In this document: piece after piece, positions 1 to 8,317 of the stretch | Position numbering within the stretch: the first letter of the stretch is position 1 | Layout of the letters: each line of letters opens with the position of its first letter | From: Labedaea rhizosphaerae | GTDB taxonomy: Bacteria > Actinomycetota > Actinomycetes > Mycobacteriales > Pseudonocardiaceae | Direction: 5' to 3' | Assembly: GCF_004362825.1 (NCBI RefSeq) | Contig: NZ_SNXZ01000002.1 | Coordinates: forward strand, 1,297,365-1,361,364 | Length of the DNA stretch: 64,000 nt | The notes under the pieces: generated by a model | What the model was told of the DNA's origin: nothing | Seen by the model: only the letters and a program-made list of their open reading frames with translations | The model's database searches: none | Translations under genes and position numbers: made by a program

Positions 1-156
1 GTAGCGCCGCATCGCGTCCGCGAGGTCAGCCCACTGCTCGTCGTTGCCCGGCCGATCGACCCCGTCGACCTGGTCGTCCCCGACGTCGACGCCAGCGCGC
101 CACGCAATCACCAGCAGGGCGACGAACAGCGCAGTAATCAGCAGGCCGGCGATCAC
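1..156 (-). CDS. Partial small membrane protein at the left edge (3' end outside the window)
   Basis: GTG start at 156; the frame stays open to the window edge, giving 52 residues. It begins with one strongly hydrophobic stretch (about residues 2-18, rich in Leu, Ile, Ala and Val) followed by an acidic Asp-rich segment, so it is probably a membrane-anchored protein. Its GTG overlaps the TGA of the upstream gene (GTGA, 153-156), which indicates translational coupling. It is the last visible member of an operon headed by two small unknown genes. The family is not recognised. In mobile elements of actinomycetes a transfer or FtsK-like gene often follows such small genes, but nothing visible here proves that. 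Confidence 0.55.
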   Translation of the reverse strand, partial: MIAGLLITALFVALLVIAWRAGVDVGDDQVDGVDRPGNDEQWADLADAMRRY

Positions 157-536
157 GCGACTGCCCCCGCGACTGCAACGAGGTGGTCCAGGTCGTGGCC
201 CGTGAAGTCGACAGGCTCACCAAGCTGGGGCGTCTGACCCCACCGGGCGAACACCTGCAACGCCACCGGCAGTGGCAGATGCGTCCACACCTCGATGTGC
301 ACCTTGTCCACCTGCGTCGCTGTGGACAGCCGAACCAGCGACTGCTGAACGACCAGCCGCACGTCGGCCTTGAGCAGCCGCGCCCAGGCCACGACGTCGT
401 GCGCGTTGCCGTTGCGGGCCTGGATGAAGATGTCGTGCGACCCCACGTTCGCCCGGACCGCATCCGGCGGCCGAGGGGTGGAGGCCGTGAGCAGATCGGC
501 GAGCGTGGCCGCCGCGGGTGCCAGTGCGTGGGTCAC
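153..536 (-). CDS. Hypothetical 127-residue protein of the left-edge operon
   Basis: GTG start at 536 overlaps the stop of the preceding 49-residue gene by GTGA, and its own TGA overlaps the next GTG in the same way. A longer in-frame reading exists, but its extra N-terminus is low-complexity and reads through the upstream gene, so the coupled GTG is preferred. The product is soluble, with a hydrophobic alpha/beta-looking centre (DIFIQARNGNAHD, then KADVRLVVQQS) and a VHIEVWTHLPLP segment. The family is not recognised. Its position in a chain of overlapping small genes under one XRE regulator suggests an accessory or mobile-element function, which is inference. Confidence 0.55.
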   Translation of the reverse strand: MTHALAPAAATLADLLTASTPRPPDAVRANVGSHDIFIQARNGNAHDVVAWARLLKADVRLVVQQSLVRLSTATQVDKVHIEVWTHLPLPVALQVFARWGQTPQLGEPVDFTGHDLDHLVAVAGAVA

Positions 537-682
537 GACCTGACCTCGCGCATCTGCTGCGTTCCGTCGTGCCGCGTAGCTGCCAGCTCCTCCGGCCAGC
601 GCCCAGTCTCGCGGCGGATGATCAACGCTGCTGCGCACACCGAGCCTGCGCAGGGCAGCGGGATACGATGTTGTGCGCTCAT
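533..682 (-). CDS. Small 49-residue protein, first gene of the coupled left-edge operon
   Basis: ATG at 682 is preceded by GGGAG about nine bases upstream, a good ribosome binding site. The 49-codon frame ends in TGA at 533, overlapping the GTG of the next gene. The product contains a conserved-looking TGRWPEELAATRHDG segment and no membrane helix. The ribosome site and the two following stop/start overlaps are the main evidence that it is real. No function can be assigned. It lies 80 bases downstream of the XRE regulator gene on the same strand and may be co-transcribed with it. Confidence 0.5.
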   Translation of the reverse strand: MSAQHRIPLPCAGSVCAAALIIRRETGRWPEELAATRHDGTQQMREVRS

Positions 683-762
683 GCGGACTCCCAAGTTCGT
701 GAGCACAGGGGCCGTTCGCGCCTAGCCCGCGCGGGCGGCCCCGCTTTTGGGGTGGATGGTCG

Positions 763-1029
763 TCACGCCACGTCGGACTCGTTCCACGGATCGGAGAGCA
801 GGACCCGGCGGTCATCGATGCGCAGCGCCGTCGCGATGCGCGCGAACAGTGCCGGGCCGACCTGACGGGCCAGACCGTTCTCGATCTTGCGGATGTAGTC
901 CGGGGTGACCTCGACCTCGGTCGCCAGCTGCGACGCGTTGAGGCCGGTCAAGATGCGGATGTGCCGCAGAGCCGGGCCGTTGATGCTCACCGCCGAGCCA
1001 TGCCAGCGGTGTCCGGGCTCGTTCCTCAT
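763..1029 (-). CDS. XRE-family helix-turn-helix regulator
   Basis: An 88-residue protein whose centre is a classic Cro/CI helix-turn-helix (about residues 22-76: RHIRILTGLNASQLA, then TPDYIRKIENG). It is a DNA-binding domain only, with no effector domain. ATG at 1029 is chosen because a sigma-70-like promoter lies about 50-80 bases upstream (1080-1107); a GTG 12 codons further in is an alternative start. The small coupled genes downstream (682 to below 1) are probably its targets or operon partners. Single-domain XRE proteins of this size commonly repress integrative elements or toxin-antitoxin loci, but nothing here decides between those. Confidence 0.8.
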   Translation of the reverse strand: MRNEPGHRWHGSAVSINGPALRHIRILTGLNASQLATEVEVTPDYIRKIENGLARQVGPALFARIATALRIDDRRVLLSDPWNESDVA

Positions 1030-1079
1030 GCCGACGAACTTTCGGCGGGAATACCCCGCTGCGCAACTAGCCCTGTCCA

Positions 1080-1107
1080 ACCCTAGTCGCGTGTTTGCCC
1101 ACGTCAA
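1080..1107 (-). promoter_or_regulatory. Sigma-70-like promoter for the XRE gene
   Basis: On the minus strand, TTGACG (1107 to 1102) is followed after 16 bases by TAGGGT (1085 to 1080). Transcription would start near 1073, about 45 bases before the ATG at 1029. The leader carries an inverted repeat GCGGG-N5-CCCGC (1045-1059), which could be an operator for the XRE protein or a small hairpin. Only the pattern supports this call. Confidence 0.45.
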
Positions 1108-1526
1108 CGCCGTTGCCGGGCTACTTACATGGGTGTCGTTCGGCACGTAAGTCGGCGAAAAGAATGAGACGCAAGACGTCTAGAAAAGCGACTAAAAAAG
1201 AATGAATTTTACGCACAGAAGGGTGAATGGTTTCTGTGCGCGTGTCCAGTAGCTGACCGCTGGCCGTGCTTGTCTAGGCCAGAGGCGGCGCTGACCCCCG
1301 CTCACCCCGTGCTCAACGGCAACGAAGGGAGGTGTACCGACACGGCCGGTAGGATGGGTGTCAGCAATCACACCCGGTCTGACCTGGGCAAACAAAATGT
1401 GTCACCCCTGGGGTCTTGCATGGACAACCGGGTGGCTGTGGAAAAGTGTCTCGGCGGGAGGGCTGACGAGAAGCTGACCCCGGCCCTGCTCCGAGCACCG
1501 CTACCCCGACCGGCCACCATGGGCGC
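1108..1526. other. Non-coding interval with an AT-rich patch and a hairpin
   Basis: There is no convincing gene here. The segment at about 1140-1215 is unusually A-rich for this genome. A perfect 9-bp inverted repeat, CGCACAGAA (1212-1220) with TTCTGTGCG (1232-1240), follows. On the minus strand it is trailed by a T-rich run, so it could end minus-strand transcripts or act as an operator. The rest shows no motif I can name, and no clear ribosome site precedes the gene starting at 1527. Confidence 0.4.
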
Positions 1527-2804
1527 GTGCACGACGACGTGACCCGGCCGATCCCCCGCATCACCGAGACCGGGCACAGACATGGGCACGGTCATGGGCA
1601 TGGGCATGGACCGGTGCCACCGGCGTCGCGCCGCGTGCGCAGGCTGCTGACCATCTTGCTCGCGCCGCTCGCCGTGGCGGCCGTGGTCGCGCTGTTCCTG
1701 CTGTACCCGTGGCACTCGACGGAGATCGCGCCGCCAGGTGGGCAGCAGACGCCGGTGCGCGGCGATGTCACGGCGACCGCGGCAGCGCCGTGCTCGACGC
1801 AGGCGCAGGGCCCGGCCGACTGCATCGCGGTGTCCGTGCGGATGTCCGACGGCCCGGCCAAGGGCAGCGACGTGCGGATCCTCTCGCCGAACGAGCCGAC
1901 GACGCCGCGGTTCGCGGTCGGCGACCCGGTGGTCTTGTCCTATGCGGGCAGCGATCCGCTGGCGGGGACTTCGTACCGGCTGGTGGACTTCCAGCGCACC
2001 ACGCCACTCGTGCTGCTCGCGGTGCTCTTCGCGGTCGCCGTGTTGCTGCTCGGGCGGTGGCAGGGCCTCGCGGCGCTCGGCGCCCTGGTGCTGAGCTTCG
2101 TGGTGCTGCTGCTGTTCGTGCTGCCGGCGATCATCGCCGGGGAGAACCCGTTGCTGGTCGGCGTCGTCGGCGCCGGGGTGATCATGTTCGCGGTGCTGTA
2201 CCTGACCCACGGGCTGACCGCGCGCACGTCGACGGCGGTCCTGGGGACCCTGGTGAGCCTCGCGCTGACGGGGTTGCTCGGCGCGTTGTTCTCCGCGGTG
2301 TCGCGGCTGACCGGGCTGGACGAGGACACGTCGTACCTGGTAGCCGGGCTCGGCCACCCCATCGACACGCGCGGGCTGCTGCTGGCCGGCGTCGTCATCG
2401 GCGCGCTGGGCGTGCTCGACGACGTGACTGTGACGCAGACCAGCGCGGTGTGGGAGCTACGGCGGGCCAACCCGGCGCTCGGCTGGCGCGAGCTCTACGC
2501 GTCGGGTCAGCGCATCGGCCGCGACCACATGTCGTCGGCGGTGAACACGCTGGTCATGGCGTACACGGGAGCGGCGCTGCCGGTGCTGCTCTACTCGTCG
2601 ATCTCCGGGGTCGGCATCGGCACGATCCTGACCTCGCAGTCGATCGCGCAGGAAATAGTGCGCGCGCTGGTCGGCAGCATCGGGCTGATCGCGGCCGTGC
2701 CGGTGACGACGGCGCTCGCCGCGCTGGTGGCCGTGCAGGAACCGGCGGCGAAGAGACCCTCCGGGAAGCGACAACCCAGTCGAGCATCGCGGCGAAACGG
2801 CTGA
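1527..2804 (+). CDS. YibE/F-family multi-pass membrane protein with His-rich N-terminus
   Basis: A 425-residue integral membrane protein of the YibE/F-like family, whose biochemical role is unknown. After a cytoplasmic N-terminus carrying a His-Gly run (HRHGHGHGHGHG, about residues 17-28) there is one helix (about 40-62), an extracytoplasmic domain (about 63-155), and then six or seven helices to about residue 405. The segment GALGVLDDVTVTQ is typical of the family. The C-terminus is short and basic. The GTG start is weakly supported, with no clear ribosome site. The gene stands alone on the plus strand, 20 bases before an alpha/beta hydrolase. The His run suggests metal binding, which is inference. 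Confidence 0.8.
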   Translation: MHDDVTRPIPRITETGHRHGHGHGHGHGPVPPASRRVRRLLTILLAPLAVAAVVALFLLYPWHSTEIAPPGGQQTPVRGDVTATAAAPCSTQAQGPADCIAVSVRMSDGPAKGSDVRILSPNEPTTPRFAVGDPVVLSYAGSDPLAGTSYRLVDFQRTTPLVLLAVLFAVAVLLLGRWQGLAALGALVLSFVVLLLFVLPAIIAGENPLLVGVVGAGVIMFAVLYLTHGLTARTSTAVLGTLVSLALTGLLGALFSAVSRLTGLDEDTSYLVAGLGHPIDTRGLLLAGVVIGALGVLDDVTVTQTSAVWELRRANPALGWRELYASGQRIGRDHMSSAVNTLVMAYTGAALPVLLYSSISGVGIGTILTSQSIAQEIVRALVGSIGLIAAVPVTTALAALVAVQEPAAKRPSGKRQPSRASRRNG

Positions 2805-2824
2805 CCTGTGATCGAATCGACCGC

Positions 2825-3598
2825 ATGACGATCGAGCACGTCCCCGTCTCCGGCGCGGGCCACCTGTGGGCGGAGAAGCTCGGCGACGGAGCGCCAATGG
2901 TCCTGCTGCACGGCTCCGTGCAGGACAGCCGTCTGTGGGACGGCGTGTTCGCCGAACTCGCGCTGCACCGCACCGCGATCCGGTACGACGCGCGCGGCCT
3001 GGGCCGCTCGACGCCGCCGACCGCCCCGTTCCGCTACGAGGACGACCTGCTCGCGGTCCTCGACCACTTCGGCATCGACCGCGCCGCGCTGGTCGGGTTG
3101 AGCATGGGCGGCGAGGTCGCCCTCGACTTCACGCTGGAGCACCCCGAACGGGTGCGCTCGCTGACGCTGGTCGCGGCCTCGGCGAGCGGCCACGAGTGGC
3201 CGCCGGCTCCGGAGTTGGACGCCTACACGGCCGCGAACCAAGGCAACAACGCCGACCGCCTGGCCGAACTGGAACTCGCGGTGTGGGCCTCGCTGGGCGA
3301 CCGCGCCCCGGGGTACTCGGCGATCGCGACCATGGTCACTGAGAACGCCGCGGTGCGAGCGGCCGCGCAAAAGGGGCACGTCCGCGTCGCGGCGGAAGAT
3401 GCCGTCGAGCACCTCGGGCGGATCGACGTGCCGACCACGATCGTCGTCGGCGACCACGACCACCCGGAGATCGGTGTGATCGCCCGCAGGCTTGCCGAGG
3501 GCATCCCCGGCGCGCGCCTGGAGGTCGTCGCCGGGGCCGATCACTACCTGCCGCTGCGTGCACCGGAAAGGCTCGCGGAAATCCTCGTACGCCAGTGA
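2825..3598 (+). CDS. Alpha/beta-fold hydrolase
   Basis: 257 residues, the usual length of a single-domain alpha/beta hydrolase. Visible landmarks are the oxyanion HG loop (VLLHGSVQDSRLW), the nucleophile elbow GLSMGG with the catalytic Ser, an acid candidate in VVGDHDHPE and the catalytic His in GADHYLP near the C-terminus. The substrate cannot be inferred. The start ATG lies 20 bases after the YibE/F stop, so the two genes may be co-transcribed. The stop (3598) faces the stop of the minus-strand gene at 3600, a tail-to-tail junction with no space for a separate terminator. Confidence 0.87.
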   Translation: MTIEHVPVSGAGHLWAEKLGDGAPMVLLHGSVQDSRLWDGVFAELALHRTAIRYDARGLGRSTPPTAPFRYEDDLLAVLDHFGIDRAALVGLSMGGEVALDFTLEHPERVRSLTLVAASASGHEWPPAPELDAYTAANQGNNADRLAELELAVWASLGDRAPGYSAIATMVTENAAVRAAAQKGHVRVAAEDAVEHLGRIDVPTTIVVGDHDHPEIGVIARRLAEGIPGARLEVVAGADHYLPLRAPERLAEILVRQ

Positions 3599-3599
3599 G

Positions 3600-4250
3600 T
3601 CAGTCGAGGGTCGCGACGAAGCGGCTGACCGCGTCGGGCCGCAGGCGTTGCGCGATCCGGCCCGGCGGGGCCACCGACGCCAGCCGGTAGAGCGGCCGGT
3701 CGCCCGCCGCCTCGCCCTTGGCCTCCGACCGCAACTGAGCGACGAGCAACTGGGAGTAGACGAGACCCGCGGTGTTCTCGCTGCCCGCCAGGACGTCGGC
3801 GAGGCGGCGCAGCACCAGGATGCCGAGCTCGCGGTAGCCGGTGCCGGAGTACGTCGCCACCGACAGGTTGACCGTCTTCCCCTTGGGCGGCCCCGTGATC
3901 AGCAGCCCGACCGTCCGCATGCCACGGACGTCGGTGATCAACAGCTCGATCTGCTCGGCGCGGTGCAGGTCCACCCGTTTGCGGCCGAACGTGCGCGCGA
4001 CGACGTGGCTGCCTTCGAGCCAGACCGAGCGCCGCGCGATCCCGTAGCTGAACGCCGCCATCACCACGACGACCACGCCCGCGCTGATCAGGCCGGGCAC
4101 GCGCCCGCCGATCAAACCGACGACACCGCCGATCGCCGCGCCGAGCAACACGGGGATGACCAGCCACGCACAGCCGCGGCGCTTGGAGTTCTCGGCCAGG
4201 TTCAGCGACAGCGGCCCCTGGTCTTCCTTGCGGACGTCCTCGTCACTCAC
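3600..4250 (-). CDS. Hypothetical membrane-anchored protein with a C-terminal PH-like region
   Basis: 216 residues. Two hydrophobic segments (about residues 27-47 and 52-70) follow a short charged N-terminus, and a soluble domain of about 140 residues follows (VWLEGSHVVARTFGRKRVDLHRAEQIELL), whose beta-rich start resembles bacterial PH-like domains. That resemblance is only visual. GTG at 4250 lies four bases after the stop of the MBL-fold gene, so the two are very probably one operon. No catalytic motif is seen. The function is unknown. Confidence 0.7.
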   Translation of the reverse strand: MSDEDVRKEDQGPLSLNLAENSKRRGCAWLVIPVLLGAAIGGVVGLIGGRVPGLISAGVVVVVMAAFSYGIARRSVWLEGSHVVARTFGRKRVDLHRAEQIELLITDVRGMRTVGLLITGPPKGKTVNLSVATYSGTGYRELGILVLRRLADVLAGSENTAGLVYSQLLVAQLRSEAKGEAAGDRPLYRLASVAPPGRIAQRLRPDAVSRFVATLD

Positions 4251-4254
4251 GCGA

Positions 4255-4947
4255 TCACAGCCCCGGCCGGCGCGCGGCCGGGTCGGCGAGCCCGGAGAGG
4301 TACGGGTTGGTGGCGCGTTCGCGGCCGATGGTCGTCGTCGGCCCGTGCCCGGGCAGCACGACCGTCTCGTCGTCGAGCGGCAACACCTTGGTGCGCAACG
4401 ATTCCCACATCTTCTCGGTGTTGCCGCCGGGCAGGTCCGTGCGGCCGATCGAGCCGGCGAAGAGCACGTCGCCCGCAAGCACCAGCAACCCGCCGTCCTC
4501 GGTGGCGTGCCGGAAGAGCACCGAGCCCTCGGTGTGCCCGGGCGCGTGGTCGACGGTCAGCTTCAGCCCGGCCAGGTCCAGCTCCGCGCCGTCGGACAGC
4601 TCGCGCACCTCGTGCGGCTCACGCATCTTGATCCGGCCGCCGAAGAACCCGCTCGACCCGCCGCTCATGCCCTTCAGCGGGTCGGAGAGCATCGCGCGGT
4701 CGTCCGGGTGGATCCACGCGGGGATGTCGTCGCCGTCGCAGATCGGCGCCACCGAGAACGAGTGGTCGAAGTGGCCGTGCGTCAACAGGACCGCCACCGG
4801 CGACAACCGGTACTTGCGCACCGCCTCGGCAACCGGCTCGACCGCTTCCTGACCGGGGTCGACGATCACGCACGGCTCGCCTTCACCCGCCGCGAGCAGA
4901 TAGCAGTTGGCTTGGAGAGCCCCGGTCGGGAACCCGGCGACGAGCAC
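4255..4947 (-). CDS. MBL-fold metallo-hydrolase (glyoxalase II-like)
   Basis: 230 residues with the full metallo-beta-lactamase metal site: THGHFDHS (HxHxDH), the His in HAPGHTEGS, the bridging Asp in LAGDVLFAGSIGRTD and the final His in LPGHGP. This layout fits the hydroxyacylglutathione-hydrolase-like branch, which hydrolyses thioesters; in actinobacteria the thiol may be mycothiol rather than glutathione. The GTG at 4947 is chosen because GGAGGT sits eight bases upstream; the frame stays open beyond it. In M. tuberculosis the equivalent gene lies beside the cyclophilin and rel genes, as here. Confidence 0.88.
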   Translation of the reverse strand: MLVAGFPTGALQANCYLLAAGEGEPCVIVDPGQEAVEPVAEAVRKYRLSPVAVLLTHGHFDHSFSVAPICDGDDIPAWIHPDDRAMLSDPLKGMSGGSSGFFGGRIKMREPHEVRELSDGAELDLAGLKLTVDHAPGHTEGSVLFRHATEDGGLLVLAGDVLFAGSIGRTDLPGGNTEKMWESLRTKVLPLDDETVVLPGHGPTTTIGRERATNPYLSGLADPAARRPGL

Positions 4948-5087
4948 GGAACGGACCTCCGGACACTGCGGCGAACGGCGCGAATCACCCGCAAGCCTAG
5001 CCGCCACACGGACCTTACCTACGTTCCCCATAGACTTACGCGCCAACTAGCGGATCACGCACTTCGTCAGGCCCGGGGAGGGTGCAG

Positions 5088-5957
5088 GTGCCGACCAACC
5101 AGCAGCGGCGTGCTGCGGCAAAGCGCAAGCTCGAGCGCCAGCTCGTCAACCGGGCCGAGCGCGCACGCAAGCGCCGCAACCTCGGGGTGATCATCACCGT
5201 CGCCGGCGTCATCGTCGTGGTGGGCGGCATCTACCTGCTGGTGAACCTCTCCAGCGGCGACGACACCGCGGCCCCCGCGAGCACCCCGCCGTCGAGCTCC
5301 GCGGCCCCGCAGCCGGACAAGCCGGCGACCATCCCGACCAAGCTCGCCGCGGAACCCAAGCGGCCCAGCCCGCTGCCCGCGACCGTGTCCTGCGAGTACA
5401 AGCAGGACCAGGGCGCCGGCGCGGCCAAGCCCGCCACCGCGCCGAACGGCAAGAACGTCTCCGCCACCGGCAAGACCAGCGCCACCATGGCCACCACGAT
5501 CGGCGACATCAAGATGACGCTGAACCGCGCGCTCGCGCCGTGCGCGGTCAACAGCTTCCTCAGCCTGGCCAAGCAGGGCTACTTCGACAACACGCCGTGC
5601 CACCGGATGACCACCGGTGCCGGCCTGCAGGTGCTGCAGTGCGGTGACCCGACCGGTCAGGGCACCGGCGGCCCGGGCTACTCGTTCAAGGACGAGACGT
5701 TCAAGCAGTTGAAGTACGGTCCCGGCATCCTCGCCATGGCGAACTCCGGCCCGAACACCAACGGCAGCCAGTTCTTCATCGTCTACGGCGACGGCTCCGG
5801 GTTGAAGCCCAACTACACCGTGTTCGGCACGATCGACCAGGCGAGCATCCAGCGCATCGACGACGTGGCCAAGGCCGGCGTCAACCCGACCAACGGACCT
5901 GGTGACGGTGCACCGGTGACCCCGGTGAACATCACCGGCGTCACCGTGGCGAACTGA
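5088..5957 (+). CDS. Membrane-anchored cyclophilin-type peptidyl-prolyl isomerase
   Basis: 289 residues: a basic, coiled cytoplasmic N-terminus (QQRRAAAKRKLERQ), one membrane helix (about residues 33-53), a Pro/Ser/Thr-rich linker, then a cyclophilin domain (about 120-288). Core isomerase landmarks are present: FDNTPCHRMTT with the catalytic Arg, the LQCGDPTGQGTGGPGY loop and NTNGSQFFI. GTG at 5088 follows GGGGAGGG by about six bases; an in-frame GTG at 5082 is less well spaced. The topology places the isomerase outside the cytoplasm, where it would assist folding of secreted proteins. A close paralogue follows immediately. Confidence 0.9.
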   Translation: MPTNQQRRAAAKRKLERQLVNRAERARKRRNLGVIITVAGVIVVVGGIYLLVNLSSGDDTAAPASTPPSSSAAPQPDKPATIPTKLAAEPKRPSPLPATVSCEYKQDQGAGAAKPATAPNGKNVSATGKTSATMATTIGDIKMTLNRALAPCAVNSFLSLAKQGYFDNTPCHRMTTGAGLQVLQCGDPTGQGTGGPGYSFKDETFKQLKYGPGILAMANSGPNTNGSQFFIVYGDGSGLKPNYTVFGTIDQASIQRIDDVAKAGVNPTNGPGDGAPVTPVNITGVTVAN

Positions 5958-5958
5958 C

Positions 5959-6768
5959 GTGCGCACGAGGGTGACCGCGGCGCTGGTGTGCGCCGCGTTG
6001 CTGGCGGCGGGCTGCACGGAGAAGACGACCGGTGCCGCCAAGGCCATCGCGGCGCCGCCGACGACGACCGCGCCGTCGGTCTCCGTCACCACGCCCCCGG
6101 TCTCGCCGGACACCTCGCAGCCGGCGTCGGCGGACTTCCCCAGCTCCATCCCCTCGACCCGCGCGACCGAACCGACGCGCCCGACGCCGCTGCCCGCGAC
6201 CGTGAAGTGCGACTACGTGACCGACACCGGTGGGTCGCCCGCGAAGGTGGTCGCCAAGCCCGGTGGGCAGGCCTCGTCGACCGGCACGCAGACCGTCGCC
6301 CTGATCACCGGGGTCGGGCAGATCAGCATCAAGCTGAATCGCGCGCTCGCACCGTGCACCGTGAACAACTTCCTCAGCCTGGCGCGGCAGGGCTACTTCG
6401 ACAACACCACGTGCCACCGCATGACGACGGTCGACACGTTGCAGGTGCTGCAGTGCGGTGACCCGACCGGCCAGGGCACCGGCGGCCCGGGCTACTCGTT
6501 CGACGACGAGCTGTTCGACGGCATGACCTACGGCCGGGGCATCGTCGCCATGGCCAACGCCGGGCCGAACACCAACGGCAGCCAGTTCTTCATCATCTAC
6601 GGCGACAGCAGCGCGTTGCAGCCCACCTACACGATCTTCGGCTCGGTCGACGAGGCGAGCCTGCAGGTGATCGACACCGTGGCGAAGAGCGGGGTCAACC
6701 CCACCAACGGCCCCGGCGACGGCCCACCCGTCATGCCGGTCACCATCGCCTCGACAACGATCAACTGA
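5959..6768 (+). CDS. Lipoprotein cyclophilin-type peptidyl-prolyl isomerase
   Basis: 269 residues, clearly a paralogue of the preceding gene: the same FDNT-CHRMTT, LQVLQCGDPTGQGTGG and GPNTNGSQFFI blocks and the same C-terminal GVNPTNGPGDG. The membrane helix is replaced by a lipoprotein signal peptide with lipobox LAAGC (Cys near residue 19), so this copy would be lipid-anchored outside the membrane. GTG starts one base after the upstream stop, so the pair is co-transcribed and probably arose by tandem duplication. Its stop is separated by seven bases from the stop of the convergent nucleotidyltransferase gene. Confidence 0.9.
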   Translation: MRTRVTAALVCAALLAAGCTEKTTGAAKAIAAPPTTTAPSVSVTTPPVSPDTSQPASADFPSSIPSTRATEPTRPTPLPATVKCDYVTDTGGSPAKVVAKPGGQASSTGTQTVALITGVGQISIKLNRALAPCTVNNFLSLARQGYFDNTTCHRMTTVDTLQVLQCGDPTGQGTGGPGYSFDDELFDGMTYGRGIVAMANAGPNTNGSQFFIIYGDSSALQPTYTIFGSVDEASLQVIDTVAKSGVNPTNGPGDGPPVMPVTIASTTIN

Positions 6769-6775
6769 CGATCAA

Positions 6776-7582
6776 CTAGCGCCAGCCCCAGTGCCTGCGG
6801 TGGGCGTCGGTGGCCCAAGCCGTGATCGCGTCGAGGTCCGGGCGCTCCGGCAACGGCGTGCGTCCGTCGGCGAGCAACTGCTCGACCTGCGCGGCGACGC
6901 CGTCGATCTCCGCCAAGGCCTCGTGCATGTCGCGCACATCGCCGCGCTTGACCCGCAGCACGCGCTCCCGCTCGTGCTCGGGCATCGGCAGGGTCAGCCG
7001 CGCGTCCCGCGCGATCTCCAGGCCTTGGTAGGCGAGGCGCAGCGCGTGCGAGGCGTACTTGACGTCGTAGCCGTAGCGCGCGATCAGCTCGGGCCGGTTC
7101 GGCACGTTGCGCTTTTCCTGGCCCAGCAACCGTTTGCGCTGCGAGTGCAGGAACCCGAGGAACCGGTGCACGGCCTGCTGTGAGAGCAGTTCGCGGCGCA
7201 TCGCACGCAGTTCGTCGCCGAGCGCGGTCGTCGCCATCACCGACTCCGGCGGCGCGTAGAGCGGTAGGAGAACGGTCGGGTTTCCTTTGGTGGCAAGGCG
7301 GAGGTACTTGCGCAGCGAGTACATGACGAGGTCGACGTCGCCCGGTCCGGAGCGCGCGCCCTCGGGCTGCGTGCGGTAGATGTAGTGGTCCGTGCGCGGG
7401 CCGAATCCCAGCACCCGAGCGGCCGGTTCGACGTAGATGCCCATCTCGTCGTGGTCGTCGGTGCCCTTGATCGCGATGCCGTGCACGCCCGAGCCGACCT
7501 CGGTGCGCAGGACCTCGCCGGCGACCGCCACCTCCCGGTCGCCGTGCTCGGTGTGGTTCCGTGCCTGCGTCATGCGAGCCAT
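6776..7582 (-). CDS. Predicted nucleotidyltransferase (DNA polymerase beta-like fold, YcgL type)
   Basis: 268 residues. The N-terminal half has the signature of the uncharacterised nucleotidyltransferase family: GSGVHGIAIKGTDDHDEMGIYV, in which the GS pair and the Asp/Glu cluster form the nucleotidyl-transfer and metal site. The rest is helical (FLHSQRKRLLGQ, then YDVKYASHALRLAYQG). The target, whether nucleic acid, protein or small molecule, is unknown. ATG at 7582 or 7573 is possible and neither has a good ribosome site. The gene diverges from the AraC-type regulator at 7646 across about 60 bases. Confidence 0.75.
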   Translation of the reverse strand: MARMTQARNHTEHGDREVAVAGEVLRTEVGSGVHGIAIKGTDDHDEMGIYVEPAARVLGFGPRTDHYIYRTQPEGARSGPGDVDLVMYSLRKYLRLATKGNPTVLLPLYAPPESVMATTALGDELRAMRRELLSQQAVHRFLGFLHSQRKRLLGQEKRNVPNRPELIARYGYDVKYASHALRLAYQGLEIARDARLTLPMPEHERERVLRVKRGDVRDMHEALAEIDGVAAQVEQLLADGRTPLPERPDLDAITAWATDAHRRHWGWR

Positions 7583-7645
7583 GATCGCAAAGACCCGGCC
7601 GCAGCTCATCCCGTTTGTGTCAGGGGGCCGTGTCAGACTCGGGGT

Positions 7646-8317
7646 ATGGGCTACTCGGAACACGCGACGCCCGGCGGTGGGCCGGTGACCTGCGTGTGGT
7701 CCCGGGACGTGGCCGAGCCCGCCGAGTTCCGGATCGTGCCCGACGCGTGCGCCGATCTGATCTTCGACGGGGAGCGGCTGTGGGTGGCCGGGCCGGACAC
7801 GCGGGCGCACATGTCCGTCACCAGGCCCGGGCAGCTCGTCGGCGCGCGGCTGGCGCCGGGCTCGGTGGCGCGCGGGCTGGGCGTCGCCGCCGACGAGTTG
7901 CGTGACGGGCGGGTCGACCTGCTCGACCTCTGGCCCGCGGCCCGGGTGCGCCGCCTCGCCGAGCACCTGGCCGACGCCCGCGGCACCACCGCGCAGCAGG
8001 TCGTGCTCGCCCAGGCCCTGACCACCGACACCGAGCCGGACCCCGTCGTGCGCGCGGTCCTGGGTGGCGGGCCGGTGTCGGCGATGGCCGAGCGGCTCGC
8101 GATGAGCGAGCGCCAGGTCCACCGCCGGTGCGGGATCGCGTTCGGTTACGGACCCAAGACCGTGCAGAAGGTGTTGCGGTTCCAGCGCGCACTTCGCTTG
8201 GCACGCAAGGGTAATCGCCTCGCCGACGTGGCCGCGGTGACCGGCTACAGCGACCAGGCCCACCTGGCCCGCGACGTCCGGGCCCTGGCCGGGGTGCCGA
8301 TGGGTCAGCTCCTGTAG
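7646..8317 (+). CDS. AraC-family transcriptional regulator
   Basis: 223 residues. The N-terminal ligand-sensing part (about 1-110, with VPDACADLIFDG and VGARLAPG) is of the DUF6597 type. The C-terminal AraC helix-turn-helix pair runs from about residue 145 (MAERLAMSERQVHRRCGIAFGYGPKTVQKVLRFQRAL) to the second motif (LADVAAVTGYSDQAHLARDV). The ATG at 7646 gives the expected length. The gene diverges from the nucleotidyltransferase gene, a possible target. Its end overlaps the convergent gene at 8305 by 13 bases. Confidence 0.85.
   Translation: MGYSEHATPGGGPVTCVWSRDVAEPAEFRIVPDACADLIFDGERLWVAGPDTRAHMSVTRPGQLVGARLAPGSVARGLGVAADELRDGRVDLLDLWPAARVRRLAEHLADARGTTAQQVVLAQALTTDTEPDPVVRAVLGGGPVSAMAERLAMSERQVHRRCGIAFGYGPKTVQKVLRFQRALRLARKGNRLADVAAVTGYSDQAHLARDVRALAGVPMGQLL

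Noticed and set aside
183-725. Plus-strand frame across the left-edge operon
   Set aside because: The minus-strand genes have ribosome site and stop/start overlaps; the plus frame has neither.
1212-1240. Terminator for a plus-strand gene
   Set aside because: No plus-strand gene ends before it; the T-rich tail is on the minus strand. It is left as an unassigned hairpin.
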